DNA of 42,368 bases from Oscillospiraceae bacterium (GTDB lineage Bacteria > Bacillota > Clostridia > Oscillospirales > Ruminococcaceae). The stretch is from assembly GCA_016298065.1 (NCBI GenBank), contig JAEDDN010000008.1:1-42368 (forward strand). The letters run 5' to 3'. The notes beneath the pieces are model-generated. The model ran no database searches. It worked only from the letters and a program-made list of their open reading frames with translations, and was not told the origin of the DNA. Shown one piece after another: positions 7,372-15,079 of the stretch; positions within the stretch are counted from its first letter, which is position 1, and every line of letters starts with the position of its first letter. The translations under genes were made by a program, and so were the position numbers.

Positions 7372-9219
7372 GTGGACAAAATGCAAACTTTAGACAGGAT
7401 ATTGCCCTTGGTGCAAAAGCCGGGCAGATATGTCGGCGGCGAACTTAACAGTGTCATAAAAAACAAAGACGAGGTTAAGGTGCGCTTTGCGTTTTGCTTT
7501 CCCGACACTTACGAAATCGGAATGTCGCATCTTGGAATGAAAATTTTATACGGCATTTTAAACGAGAAAGACTATATCTGGTGCGAGCGTGTATTTGCGC
7601 CGTGGATGGATATGGAAAGTAAGCTCAGGGAAAACGACATAAAGCTTTATGCGCTCGAAAGCTTAGACGCACTAAGTGAATTTGACATAATAGGCTTTAC
7701 GCTTCAGTATGAGCTAAGCTACAATAATATTTTAAATATGCTCGATATGGGCGGAGTAGCGGTTAAAGCAAAGGACCGCAAAGGGCTAAAAAACCTTGTA
7801 GTTGCAGGAGGTCCTTGCGTTTGTAATCCCGAACCGCTTGCCGATTTTGTGGATATATTTATTCTCGGCGAGGGCGAGGAAATCGACGTAGAGCTTTGTG
7901 AAGCTTATAAAAATGCCAAAGAAAAAAATATGACAAAAGACGAGTTTTTATTTGAGGCGGCAAAGCTTGAGGGCATATATGTACCGAGCCTTTATGACGT
8001 AAGCTATAATCCTGACGGCACGGTAAAGGAAATTAAGGCAAAAGACGGTGTACCCAAAAAGGTAAAAAAGCGCATTATAAAGGATATGACAAACCTTTAT
8101 TATCCCGATAAATTTGTAGTGCCGTTTGTCGAAGCAGTACACGACAGGGCGGTAATCGAGCTTATGAGAGGCTGTATCAGAGGTTGCAGATTTTGCCAGG
8201 CAGGATATATATACCGTCCGTTAAGGGAAAAATCCCACGACGTTTTGTGCTCACAGGGCAAAGCGCTTTGCGAAAATACAGGCTACGAGGAAATGAGCTT
8301 ATCTTCGCTTAGTACCTCGGATTATTCCGAGGTGGAAACGCTGCTTAGCGACCTGTTAGACTTTTCGGTTGAGAATAATATAAACTTATCTCTACCGTCG
8401 CTTAGGATAGATAATTTCTCCGAGGAGCTTTTGGATAAGGTAAAGGCGGTAAGAAAAAGCGGACTTACCTTTGCGCCCGAAGCAGGCACGCAAAGGCTTA
8501 GAGACGTTATAAACAAAAACATTACCGAGGAGGATATATTTAAGTCCTGTAAAATTGCGTTTGAGGGCGGATATACTTCGGTAAAGCTTTACTTTATGCT
8601 GGGGCTTCCCACCGAAACAATGGCAGACTGCGAGGGCATTATCGACTTAGCTCAAAGGATAATAGGCTTTTACAAAAGCCTTGAAAATCGTCCTAAGGGC
8701 AAAATAAACGTGACAGTTTCGGTGTCTACCTTTGTGCCGAAGCCGTTTACACCGTTTCAGTGGTTCGGGCAGGACGAGCTTGAGCTGATTGTAAAAAAAC
8801 AGCATCATATGAAAGACTGTATTACTTCTAAAAACATTTCCTTTAAGTATCACGCTTCCAAAACCTCGGTGTTAGAGGCGGTGCTTGCAAGGGGCGACAG
8901 ACGTTTGGGCGAGGTTATATATAAGGCGTGGCAAAAGGGCTGTTACTTAGACGGCTGGGACGAGCATTTTTATTTCGACAGGTGGCTTGAAGCATTAGAC
9001 GAATGCAACCTTAATGTCCGTTTTTACGCCAACAGAACAAGAAGTCTTGACGAGGTTTTGCCTTGGAGTCACCTCGATTACGGTATAAGCGAAGCCTTTT
9101 TAAAGCGTGAGTGGGAAAAGGCGCAAAATGCCGAAACTACGCCGAACTGTCGTCAAAAATGTGCAGGCTGCGGAGCAAACAAGCTTTTAAAAAACAAGGA
9201 GGGCAAATGCGTTGAATAA
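7372..9219 (+). CDS. B12-binding-domain/radical SAM protein, TIGR03960 family
   Basis: About 615 residues. The N-terminus (LPLVQKPGRYVGGE) is the signature of the TIGR03960 family. A Rossmann-like B12-binding-type region covers about 40-200. The radical SAM cluster motif CIRGCRFC (Cys268, Cys272, Cys275 counted from this start) follows RG at about 266, and the TIM barrel runs to about 530. A C-terminal CRQKCAGCGANK motif may bind a second cluster. Reaction unknown; the family usually occurs beside or fused to a TIGR03936 protein, as here. Start: GGTGAT four bases before GTG 7372 fits the anti-SD; GTG 7363 and ATG 7381 are alternatives. Confidence 0.9.
   Translation: MDKMQTLDRILPLVQKPGRYVGGELNSVIKNKDEVKVRFAFCFPDTYEIGMSHLGMKILYGILNEKDYIWCERVFAPWMDMESKLRENDIKLYALESLDALSEFDIIGFTLQYELSYNNILNMLDMGGVAVKAKDRKGLKNLVVAGGPCVCNPEPLADFVDIFILGEGEEIDVELCEAYKNAKEKNMTKDEFLFEAAKLEGIYVPSLYDVSYNPDGTVKEIKAKDGVPKKVKKRIIKDMTNLYYPDKFVVPFVEAVHDRAVIELMRGCIRGCRFCQAGYIYRPLREKSHDVLCSQGKALCENTGYEEMSLSSLSTSDYSEVETLLSDLLDFSVENNINLSLPSLRIDNFSEELLDKVKAVRKSGLTFAPEAGTQRLRDVINKNITEEDIFKSCKIAFEGGYTSVKLYFMLGLPTETMADCEGIIDLAQRIIGFYKSLENRPKGKINVTVSVSTFVPKPFTPFQWFGQDELELIVKKQHHMKDCITSKNISFKYHASKTSVLEAVLARGDRRLGEVIYKAWQKGCYLDGWDEHFYFDRWLEALDECNLNVRFYANRTRSLDEVLPWSHLDYGISEAFLKREWEKAQNAETTPNCRQKCAGCGANKLLKNKEGKCVE
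9196..9203 (+). promoter_or_regulatory. Strong ribosome binding site for a TTG start at 9212
   Basis: AAGGAGGG inside the end of the radical SAM gene, 8 bp before TTG 9212. The closer ATG at 9207 runs into a stop within two codons, so TTG is the start. Confidence 0.8.
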
Positions 9220-9916
9220 GCCGAACGCCTTTAACACGGCGGAAAATAACAGAAAAATAATGCAGATGCCCAATATTCGCATATTTTATAAAAAGTTAGG
9301 CAGAGCAAAATATATCTCGCACCTTGACCTTATGAGGTGTATGCAAAGAAGCCTAAAGCGAGCAGGTATCCCTGTGTGGTACACACAAGGCTTTAATCCG
9401 CATATGTATATGACCTTTGCGCTTCCGCTTTCGTTAGGATATGAAAGCGAGTATGAGATAATGGATTTGCGCATTACCGAAGAAATGGACTTTGATAAGC
9501 TAAAGGAGCGCTTTAACGCCACCTTACCGCCTGACATAAGGGTGTTTAAGGTTTCTTTGCAGGATATGAAGCCGCAAACCATTAAAAAAGCGCTTTATGC
9601 CATTACCTTTATGAGCGAAAATGCAAATAAAGTGGCAAGCGACTTCGAAGCCTTTTGCAATAAAGAGAGTATTGTGGTAACAAAAAAGACCAAAAAAGGC
9701 GAAAAGCAAATAGACATAAAGCCCGAATTTGAGATTAAAGGTAATAAGATAACCGATAATGGCGTCACCTTTTTTATGCTGTTCACAGCAGGCGAGCGCA
9801 ATTTTAACCCGTCGCTTCTTATAGATTTATTTTTAAGCGGTTATGATAAGGATATTATAGGCGTATCGGTTCTAAGAAAGATGATTTATAATTCTCAAAA
9901 TAAAGAGTTTATATAA
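9212..9916 (+). CDS. TIGR03936 family (DUF2344) radical SAM-associated protein
   Basis: 234 residues. The conserved opening RIFYKKLGRAKYISHLDLMR followed by QRSLKRAGIPVWYTQGFNPHM and LPLSLGYES is diagnostic for DUF2344, the partner of TIGR03960 radical SAM proteins. It overlaps the upstream gene by 8 bp, which suggests translational coupling and a joint function. The start is TTG with a strong AAGGAGGG. In many Firmicutes this pair precedes ribonuclease G and ribosomal protein L21; here the run ends instead at a convergent hydrolase gene. Confidence 0.88.
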   Translation: MNKPNAFNTAENNRKIMQMPNIRIFYKKLGRAKYISHLDLMRCMQRSLKRAGIPVWYTQGFNPHMYMTFALPLSLGYESEYEIMDLRITEEMDFDKLKERFNATLPPDIRVFKVSLQDMKPQTIKKALYAITFMSENANKVASDFEAFCNKESIVVTKKTKKGEKQIDIKPEFEIKGNKITDNGVTFFMLFTAGERNFNPSLLIDLFLSGYDKDIIGVSVLRKMIYNSQNKEFI

Positions 9917-9928
9917 AAGGAATAAAAA

Positions 9929-9962
9929 AACTCCGCTTGCTAAAAGCCAGCGGAGTTAATAT
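9929..9962. terminator. Bidirectional terminator between convergent genes
   Basis: AACTCCGCTTGCT (9929-9941) pairs with AGCCAGCGGAGTT (9945-9957) with one G-T wobble. T-rich sequence follows on the plus strand and A-rich sequence precedes it, so it can serve both the DUF2344 gene and the minus-strand SGNH gene. Confidence 0.8.
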
Positions 9963-9969
9963 TTTATTC

Positions 9970-10833
9970 TTATTTTACAATCGCCTTAGTCGCAAACCAG
10001 TTGCCCCATTCGGTGTAGTATTTACCCAGAATATGCACGTCGTCAAAGGTCATATCCGACTTTAGATTGCCTGTTTCGTCGTCAAAGACAGTGTTTATAT
10101 CAATGTAATATACTACTTTGTTATCCGCCAAAGCAGAGATTTTCTCGTTAAAGTCATCAATGCTCGCATTGTTTATAATTTCATCACTTGCGGAGCGTGA
10201 GGCGGTGACGTGCAGGTTGCCCTCAATAAAAATAATCGCATTAGGCTGATAGCTTTTAATGGTATTTATAAGTTCCGAGAACCTACCGATAGTCTGGTCT
10301 CGGTCGTAGCCCAATTCGTTAATACCGAGCATAACGTATATCTTGCCAAAGGTGCGTGAGGTCATAAGCGTATCAAAGGTAACCTTTCCGATACCTGCAA
10401 CGTCGGCCTCGGTTTTGTAGATATTATAAACGCTCATACCCGTATTGCAGAAAAAGGTTGCGCCCTCGATACCGCCGTATTCCGAAAGCCCCACGGTTCT
10501 TGAGTCGCCTATAAATAAAGCGTCTTTAAAATAGCCCTCGGGAGCGTTAACAAAATTAGCCTCTGCCTTGCTTGCCGGCACAGAGCTATCGGCTTCTGAG
10601 GAGGTTATAGCGTCTGCTTCGGAGGAAGATGAGTCATCTTCACTGACAGTCTCAGATGAAGTCAGAGTTATTTCGGACGTAATTTCATCGGTTATGTCCT
10701 CGGGCAAATCCACTTTATTGCGGTTTGCGATTTTTGTTGCGGTGACTATAAAGAAAATCAAAAGCCCTATACTTACGATTACCGATAAAACATTTATAAG
10801 CATTTTTTTATCTATGCGTTTTTTCCTATTCAT
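9970..10833 (-). CDS. Membrane-anchored SGNH/GDSL hydrolase (probable O-acyl transfer partner)
   Basis: 287 residues: a basic N-terminus, one TM helix (about 10-32), an acidic Ser/Thr/Glu-rich tether (about 40-88), then an SGNH fold facing outside. Catalytic Ser111 lies in GDSRTVG, the Gly/Asn blocks follow (MLGINELG), and the Asp264/His267 pair sits in DDVH. It ends 11 bp after the upstream MBOAT acyltransferase gene's stop and shares its strand. MBOAT-SGNH pairs acetylate extracellular polysaccharides or peptidoglycan: the MBOAT moves acyl groups across the membrane and the SGNH protein transfers or removes them. The polymer here is unknown. The start follows AGGAGTG. Confidence 0.85.
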   Translation of the reverse strand: MNRKKRIDKKMLINVLSVIVSIGLLIFFIVTATKIANRNKVDLPEDITDEITSEITLTSSETVSEDDSSSSEADAITSSEADSSVPASKAEANFVNAPEGYFKDALFIGDSRTVGLSEYGGIEGATFFCNTGMSVYNIYKTEADVAGIGKVTFDTLMTSRTFGKIYVMLGINELGYDRDQTIGRFSELINTIKSYQPNAIIFIEGNLHVTASRSASDEIINNASIDDFNEKISALADNKVVYYIDINTVFDDETGNLKSDMTFDDVHILGKYYTEWGNWFATKAIVK

Positions 10834-10844
10834 CGTCTACACTC

Positions 10845-12251
10845 CTAAAACCTAAAATACATAAACGGGTCATTGAGCCCCATATATAAGCAGTAAATTG
10901 AAGCACCGAACATAGCGGTCATAACAGGTAGTATAACAAAGCTATCTTTTATCTTTCTGTATATTTTTATGGGAAGTCCCGTGCACATCACAAGACCGAC
11001 TATAAGCAAAACGCCGTAAATTTTACCGTATTTGATATAATCGAGCGAAAATACATTTATTCCGCCTAAGTTAATGAGCCTACCAAAGTAAATGCCGACT
11101 TGTTTAATATCGGTTACCGCAAAAATAAGCCACGACAGCGGAATGAGCAGTATCATATAAATATGACCGACAATGCGAAACTTATTAAAAAAGTCGCCGA
11201 TAAAAAGCTTTTCTATGCTTATTATTACAAATAAGCCGATACCCCAAATAACAAAATTCCAGCTTGCGCCGTGCCAAAGGCCTGTCAGTGCCCAAACGAT
11301 AAAGAGGTTTATATAGGTGCGGGCTTTGCCTTTTCTGTTGCCGCCCAAGGGGATATATACATATTCACGGAACCACGAGCCTAAGGTGATGTGCCAGCGG
11401 CGCCAAAACTCCGTCATTGTAACCGAGATATACGGCACATTAAAGTTTTCGGGGAGCGAAAAGCCCAACATTTTACCCAGCCCCATCGCCATAAGCGAGT
11501 AGCCGTAAAAGTCGAAATATATCTGCATACTGTAAGCGATAATTCCCATCCACGCAAGAGGAGTGGAAATGGATTCAAAGCCTATGGTGTTTACGTCCTG
11601 CCACAGATTTCCGAGCTGATTTGCAAGCAACACCTTAAGCCCCAAGCCCATAACAAAAGGCTTTGCGCCCTCGGCTAAATTTTTTAAGTTATAGCTTCTT
11701 ACTTTAAGGCTTTGCGCAACATCTTCAAAGCGCACGATAGGTCCGGCTATAAGCTGAGGGAACATAGTGATATATGCTCCGAGCCTTACAATAGAAGTTT
11801 CAGCCTCCACTTTTTTTCTGTAAACGTCCGCAAGATACGATACCATTTGGAAGGTGTAAAAGCTGATACCGATAGGCATAATTAAATTTGTAAGCGGCAG
11901 AGAAACCTTTGATAAAGGCGATATAAAATCTATAAGGTTATTTATGTTTTGCGCGAAAAAGTCAGCGTACTTAAATATAAAAAGCCAGCTGAAATTATAA
12001 ATTACTCCTAATATAAAGGCGGTTTTAGCAAAGCGTTCATACTTTTTTATAACACAGCCTGCAAGAAAGTTTATAAGCACCGACAATAAGATAAGCACTA
12101 TATAAAACGGCTCGGTGATAACGCCGTAGGAGTAAAAAATAACGCTACCTGTAAAAAGGCAGAGATTTCTCAGCTTAATCGGCACAATATAATAAACGAG
12201 AAGGAATACAGGTAAAAATATAAAGATAAAATTCAAGCTGCTGAATACCAA
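10845..12251 (-). CDS. MBOAT family O-acyltransferase (AlgI/DltB-like)
   Basis: 468 residues, about ten TM helices. The MBOAT core is present: FWRRWHITLGSWFREYVYIP with His287, and the catalytic-type His327 in LTGLWHGASWNFVIWG. The start is TTG, giving the family-typical MVFSSLNFIFIFLPVF N-terminus, with GGGGGAA 7 bp upstream; no ATG fits. It forms an operon with the downstream SGNH hydrolase. It probably moves acetyl groups across the membrane for cell-surface O-acetylation. It lacks the dlt neighbours, so lipoteichoic acid D-alanylation is unlikely. Confidence 0.9.
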   Translation of the reverse strand: MVFSSLNFIFIFLPVFLLVYYIVPIKLRNLCLFTGSVIFYSYGVITEPFYIVLILLSVLINFLAGCVIKKYERFAKTAFILGVIYNFSWLFIFKYADFFAQNINNLIDFISPLSKVSLPLTNLIMPIGISFYTFQMVSYLADVYRKKVEAETSIVRLGAYITMFPQLIAGPIVRFEDVAQSLKVRSYNLKNLAEGAKPFVMGLGLKVLLANQLGNLWQDVNTIGFESISTPLAWMGIIAYSMQIYFDFYGYSLMAMGLGKMLGFSLPENFNVPYISVTMTEFWRRWHITLGSWFREYVYIPLGGNRKGKARTYINLFIVWALTGLWHGASWNFVIWGIGLFVIISIEKLFIGDFFNKFRIVGHIYMILLIPLSWLIFAVTDIKQVGIYFGRLINLGGINVFSLDYIKYGKIYGVLLIVGLVMCTGLPIKIYRKIKDSFVILPVMTAMFGASIYCLYMGLNDPFMYFRF

Positions 12252-12481
12252 ATTTATTCCCCCGTTTCAAAATATCTTACGCTAAAGCCACATAGGCTTA
12301 TACATAAATAAGTATAACACATTTTCTGTTTAAATGCACTTGCTTTTAATAATAAAAATGAAATTAAACACAAATATTGATGATTTAAAGTTAATATGAT
12401 AAAATAACCTTTAACAAGGGGTGTAAAAACCTCATATTTTTTAACTTTTAATTTTAGCCAATGCGTTTTTGGAGGTGTATG

Positions 12482-13429
12482 ATGAAAATTACGGTTTTAG
12501 ACTCTGCTACCTTGGGCGACGACTTAAGCCTTGAGGGGCTTAATGAGCTTGGACAAACGGTTATATACCTAAATACTGCGCCCGAAGAGGTATCACTGCA
12601 TATATCCGACAGCGACGTAGTTATAGTAAATAAGATTAAATTAAACGGTAAAAATTTAAATAAAGCTCAAAGCTTAAAGCTCATTTGCGTGGCGGCGACA
12701 GGCTTTGATAACATTGACCTTGACTATTGCAGAGCAAATAATATTGCGGTATGCAACGTAAAAGGATATTCTACCGACAGTGTAGCCCAGCTTACCGCAG
12801 CGATGGCGTTATATTTATATATGCACCTTGGGGTGTTTTGCGAATATGTCGCAGACGGTTCTTACACAAAAAGCGGTGTGGCGAATAGACTAAGCCCTCC
12901 GTATAAAGAGTTTAGAGGGAAAACGTGGGGTATAATAGGCTACGGTAATATCGGAAAACAGGTAGCGGTCATAGCCAAAGCCTTAGGCTGTAATGTCATA
13001 GCCCATAGCCGAAGTGAAGTTTGCGGTATAGAGTGCGCCGATATAGACACTCTTTGTAAAACATCAGACATTATAAGCGTGCACACGCCTTTAAATGAGG
13101 ATACATACGACTTAATTTCAAAGGAGCGTATTGCCCTTATGAAAAAAGACGCTATATTTATTAACGTGTCAAGAGGTGCCGTGGCGGACGAAAAAGCACT
13201 TTGCGAAGCCGTAAGTAAAGGGCGTTTGGGCGGTATCGGTATAGATGTGTATTCTAAGGAGCCGTTTGACAGTATGAGCCCTTACGCTAAAATAAGTCAC
13301 CTTAAAAATGTATGCTTAACTCCGCATATAGGCTGGGGAGCATACGAAGCGAGAGTAAGGTGCTTAGAGGAAATTATAAAGAATATAAAAGCGTTTTTTG
13401 CGGGCGAGAGCCGTAACAGAGTGGACTAA
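12482..13429 (+). CDS. D-2-hydroxyacid dehydrogenase (NAD-dependent)
   Basis: 315 residues. It would interconvert a 2-oxoacid and a D-2-hydroxyacid with NAD(H) in the cytoplasm. The nucleotide-binding motif is GIIGYGNIGKQ (about residues 140-150), and the catalytic Arg lies in NVSRGAV with the His in TPHIGWGAYEAR. The C-terminal features favour the glycerate/hydroxypyruvate reductase branch, but the substrate cannot be settled. GGAGGTG (12471-12477) points to ATG 12482; ATG 12479 and 12461 are in frame but worse placed. It is monocistronic with its own terminator. Confidence 0.88.
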   Translation: MKITVLDSATLGDDLSLEGLNELGQTVIYLNTAPEEVSLHISDSDVVIVNKIKLNGKNLNKAQSLKLICVAATGFDNIDLDYCRANNIAVCNVKGYSTDSVAQLTAAMALYLYMHLGVFCEYVADGSYTKSGVANRLSPPYKEFRGKTWGIIGYGNIGKQVAVIAKALGCNVIAHSRSEVCGIECADIDTLCKTSDIISVHTPLNEDTYDLISKERIALMKKDAIFINVSRGAVADEKALCEAVSKGRLGGIGIDVYSKEPFDSMSPYAKISHLKNVCLTPHIGWGAYEARVRCLEEIIKNIKAFFAGESRNRVD

Positions 13430-13430
13430 A

Positions 13431-13462
13431 AAACCACACGCCGTTTAGGCGTGTGGTTTTTA
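13431..13462. terminator. Bidirectional terminator between convergent genes
   Basis: AAACCACACGCC (13431-13442), 5-base loop, GGCGTGTGGTTT (13448-13459), followed by TTTATT. The minus-strand XRE gene ends at 13460 within it. Confidence 0.9.
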
Positions 13463-14071
13463 TTCTTCTTCGGTTTTTTTGCGGTAGCCGAGCCTTGACC
13501 ACATAAGTATAATGATTTGCCCGGGTATGCCAAGCAAGAAAATCTGCCAGATATTAAGCGAGAAGAGCAGAGCCGAAATATAAAAAGCCCCTAAAACAGA
13601 CCACATTAAAAGGGATATAATAAGGAAATTGCGACGTCTGTTAAACCATATAGAGTTAAAAACAAGCCACACTATCATAGATACAGGTACTGCGTATAAA
13701 AAAACAAGCCCGTGAAAATGCGCATTTTTGTTTGTGGCGTCGATTATAACAAAAATAAGCGTTGCGATAAGCCACACCAGTAAAATACACATACCGGTGA
13801 TAACGGCGTGATTTTTGATTTTTTCCATAAGCGTCTGACGAGGAAGAGATTTTTCGGTATGCTCTTGCTCTACCAAATAATCGAGTGACACGCCGAAAAG
13901 GTCGGCGATTTCCTTTAAAACCGTAACATCGGGTATAGAATCGCCTCGTTCCCATTTGGAAACAGCCTTGTCCGAATAATTTAACCTTTCGGCAAGCTGT
14001 ATCTGGGTAATTCCGTCACGTCGGCGAAGGTCCGCTATATTTTTGGCTATTATAAGCTTTAAATTCTCCAT
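13460..14071 (-). CDS. XRE-family transcriptional regulator with membrane-spanning tail
   Basis: 203 residues. Residues about 5-62 are a Cro/CI helix-turn-helix (ITQIQLAERLNYSDKAVSKW, then PDVTVLKEIADLFGVSLDYL). After a short linker, residues about 85-195 contain four hydrophobic helices. Such membrane-tailed XRE proteins are common in Firmicutes; targets are usually local. The start follows AGGAGG. A divergent DUF308 membrane gene 313 bp away is the obvious candidate target, together with itself. Confidence 0.88.
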   Translation of the reverse strand: MENLKLIIAKNIADLRRRDGITQIQLAERLNYSDKAVSKWERGDSIPDVTVLKEIADLFGVSLDYLVEQEHTEKSLPRQTLMEKIKNHAVITGMCILLVWLIATLIFVIIDATNKNAHFHGLVFLYAVPVSMIVWLVFNSIWFNRRRNFLIISLLMWSVLGAFYISALLFSLNIWQIFLLGIPGQIIILMWSRLGYRKKTEEE

Positions 14072-14117
14072 AAAGTCCTCCTAAAAATAATAGGGCTTAT
14101 AAGTTATGTTCTTAGCC

Positions 14118-14135
14118 AAAATCCGTAAGGATTTT
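14118..14135. promoter_or_regulatory. Palindrome in the leader of the XRE gene, candidate operator
   Basis: AAAATCC-GTAA-GGATTTT, a perfect 7-bp inverted repeat with a 4-base centre, between the predicted promoter and the start codon. Autoregulation is inference. Confidence 0.4.
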
Positions 14136-14179
14136 AAGCGCAAGCTTGACAGCGCCAAGGGTGCTGACTGACTAAGGTT

Positions 14180-14208
14180 ATTATAACACTAAAAAAGGGC
14201 TAAAACAA
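14180..14208 (-). promoter_or_regulatory. Promoter of the XRE regulator gene
   Basis: On the minus strand: TTGTTT (14203-14208), 17-bp spacer, TGT-TATAAT (-10 at 14180-14185), an extended -10. Confidence 0.55.
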
Positions 14209-14327
14209 GTGCTTAAAATTCGCACTCTACTCACAGTAGAGCGCATTATTTCGACCTTTTAGGTCACTTGTTATTATGCATTTAACACATTTTAAAATGC
14301 TTTTTAGATATAATTTTAGTAATACTA

Positions 14328-14356
14328 TTGCAATTTGCGACTTTATTCGTTAAAAT
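14328..14356 (+). promoter_or_regulatory. Promoter of the DUF308 gene
   Basis: TTGCAA (14328-14333), 17-bp spacer, TAAAAT (14351-14356). Confidence 0.55.
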
Positions 14357-14384
14357 ATAAATATAATCATCAGGAGGTGCGTTT

Positions 14385-14996
14385 ATGGAATTTTTAAAAA
14401 CCGCAACAAGAAAAACAATAATTGAAGCAATCATTTACGCAGTTATAGGACTGTTTTTTATCATTATGCCAAACATAGCTATTGACGTTATAGGAAAGAT
14501 AATTGCCGTAACCATTCTCGCTATAGGTATAGTGGAAACGATATTATACTTCCTTAACCGAGATTATGAAAACGGTCAGAGAGGTAGCTTTGCCTTTGGA
14601 ATTGTCGCAATTATCGTTGGCGTATTTTTGTTAATAAAATCCACCGTTGCCGCCGATATAGCAGGCTACATCCTGGCGTTTATTATAATAGTTTCGAGCG
14701 TTTTGGAATTTCAGTATGCCTTGGATTTAATGCACTTTAAGTCAAAAAACTTCATAGCATCGCTTATTATGGGCGTTATAGGGCTTACTTTAGGAATAAT
14801 AGCCCTTATCAATCCCTTTAGCGCAACCAAAACCCTTATGATTGTCATAGGCGTAAGCTTAGTAGCTGTGGCTATATTCACATTTATATCCGCAATGCTT
14901 TTCAGAGCCTGCTTAAAGGATATGAAAGCAGAGACCCCCGCAATCGAGGGAGAGGTCGAGGTTATAGAAGTAACAACTGAAAACGAATCAGAGTAG
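14385..14996 (+). CDS. DUF308 (HdeD-like) membrane protein
   Basis: 203 residues, six hydrophobic helices in three pairs, each beginning with a short amphipathic turn and a Gly-rich helix (AVIGLFFIIMPNIAIDVIGK, FGIVAIIVGVFLLI, MGVIGLTLGIIALINP), the pattern of the DUF308/HdeD family. The acidic C-terminal tail (about 180-203) is cytoplasmic-type. Family role is poorly defined; stress-associated in enterics. AGGAGGTG lies 5 bp before the ATG. It is divergent from the membrane-tailed XRE regulator and alone on its transcript. Confidence 0.82.
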   Translation: MEFLKTATRKTIIEAIIYAVIGLFFIIMPNIAIDVIGKIIAVTILAIGIVETILYFLNRDYENGQRGSFAFGIVAIIVGVFLLIKSTVAADIAGYILAFIIIVSSVLEFQYALDLMHFKSKNFIASLIMGVIGLTLGIIALINPFSATKTLMIVIGVSLVAVAIFTFISAMLFRACLKDMKAETPAIEGEVEVIEVTTENESE

Positions 14997-15025
14997 TTGC
15001 GTTTCTTCCTTTTAAACCATCCTTA

Positions 15026-15071
15026 AAAAGCTAAAGCCCCGAAGTTTTTTAACTTCGGGGCTTTAGCTTTT
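15026..15071. terminator. Bidirectional terminator between DUF308 gene and gpsA
   Basis: A perfect 21-bp stem (15026-15046 with 15051-15071) and a TTTT loop, flanked by A and T runs. Confidence 0.92.
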
Positions 15072-15079
15072 ATTTGTCA

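Larger units (their letters stand above)
14072..14384. other. Divergent intergenic region with clustered inverted repeats
   Basis: 313 bp with no plausible gene. Contents: the XRE leader with its palindrome (14118-14135), the XRE promoter (14180-14208), a cluster of three stems (14205-14271) that could fold as a three-way junction, and the promoter of the DUF308 gene (14328-14356). Stems: ACAAGT (14205-14210) with ACTTGT (14266-14271); GCACTCTACT (14222-14231) with AGTAGAGCGC (14235-14244), one mismatch; GACCT (14253-14257) with AGGTC (14261-14265). The cluster lies upstream of both predicted promoters' start sites, so it may be DNA-level regulation. Confidence 0.6.

Noticed and set aside
13656..13955. 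Second minus-strand frame of 99 codons inside the XRE gene
   Set aside because: Alternate-frame shadow; no domain, no ribosome site.
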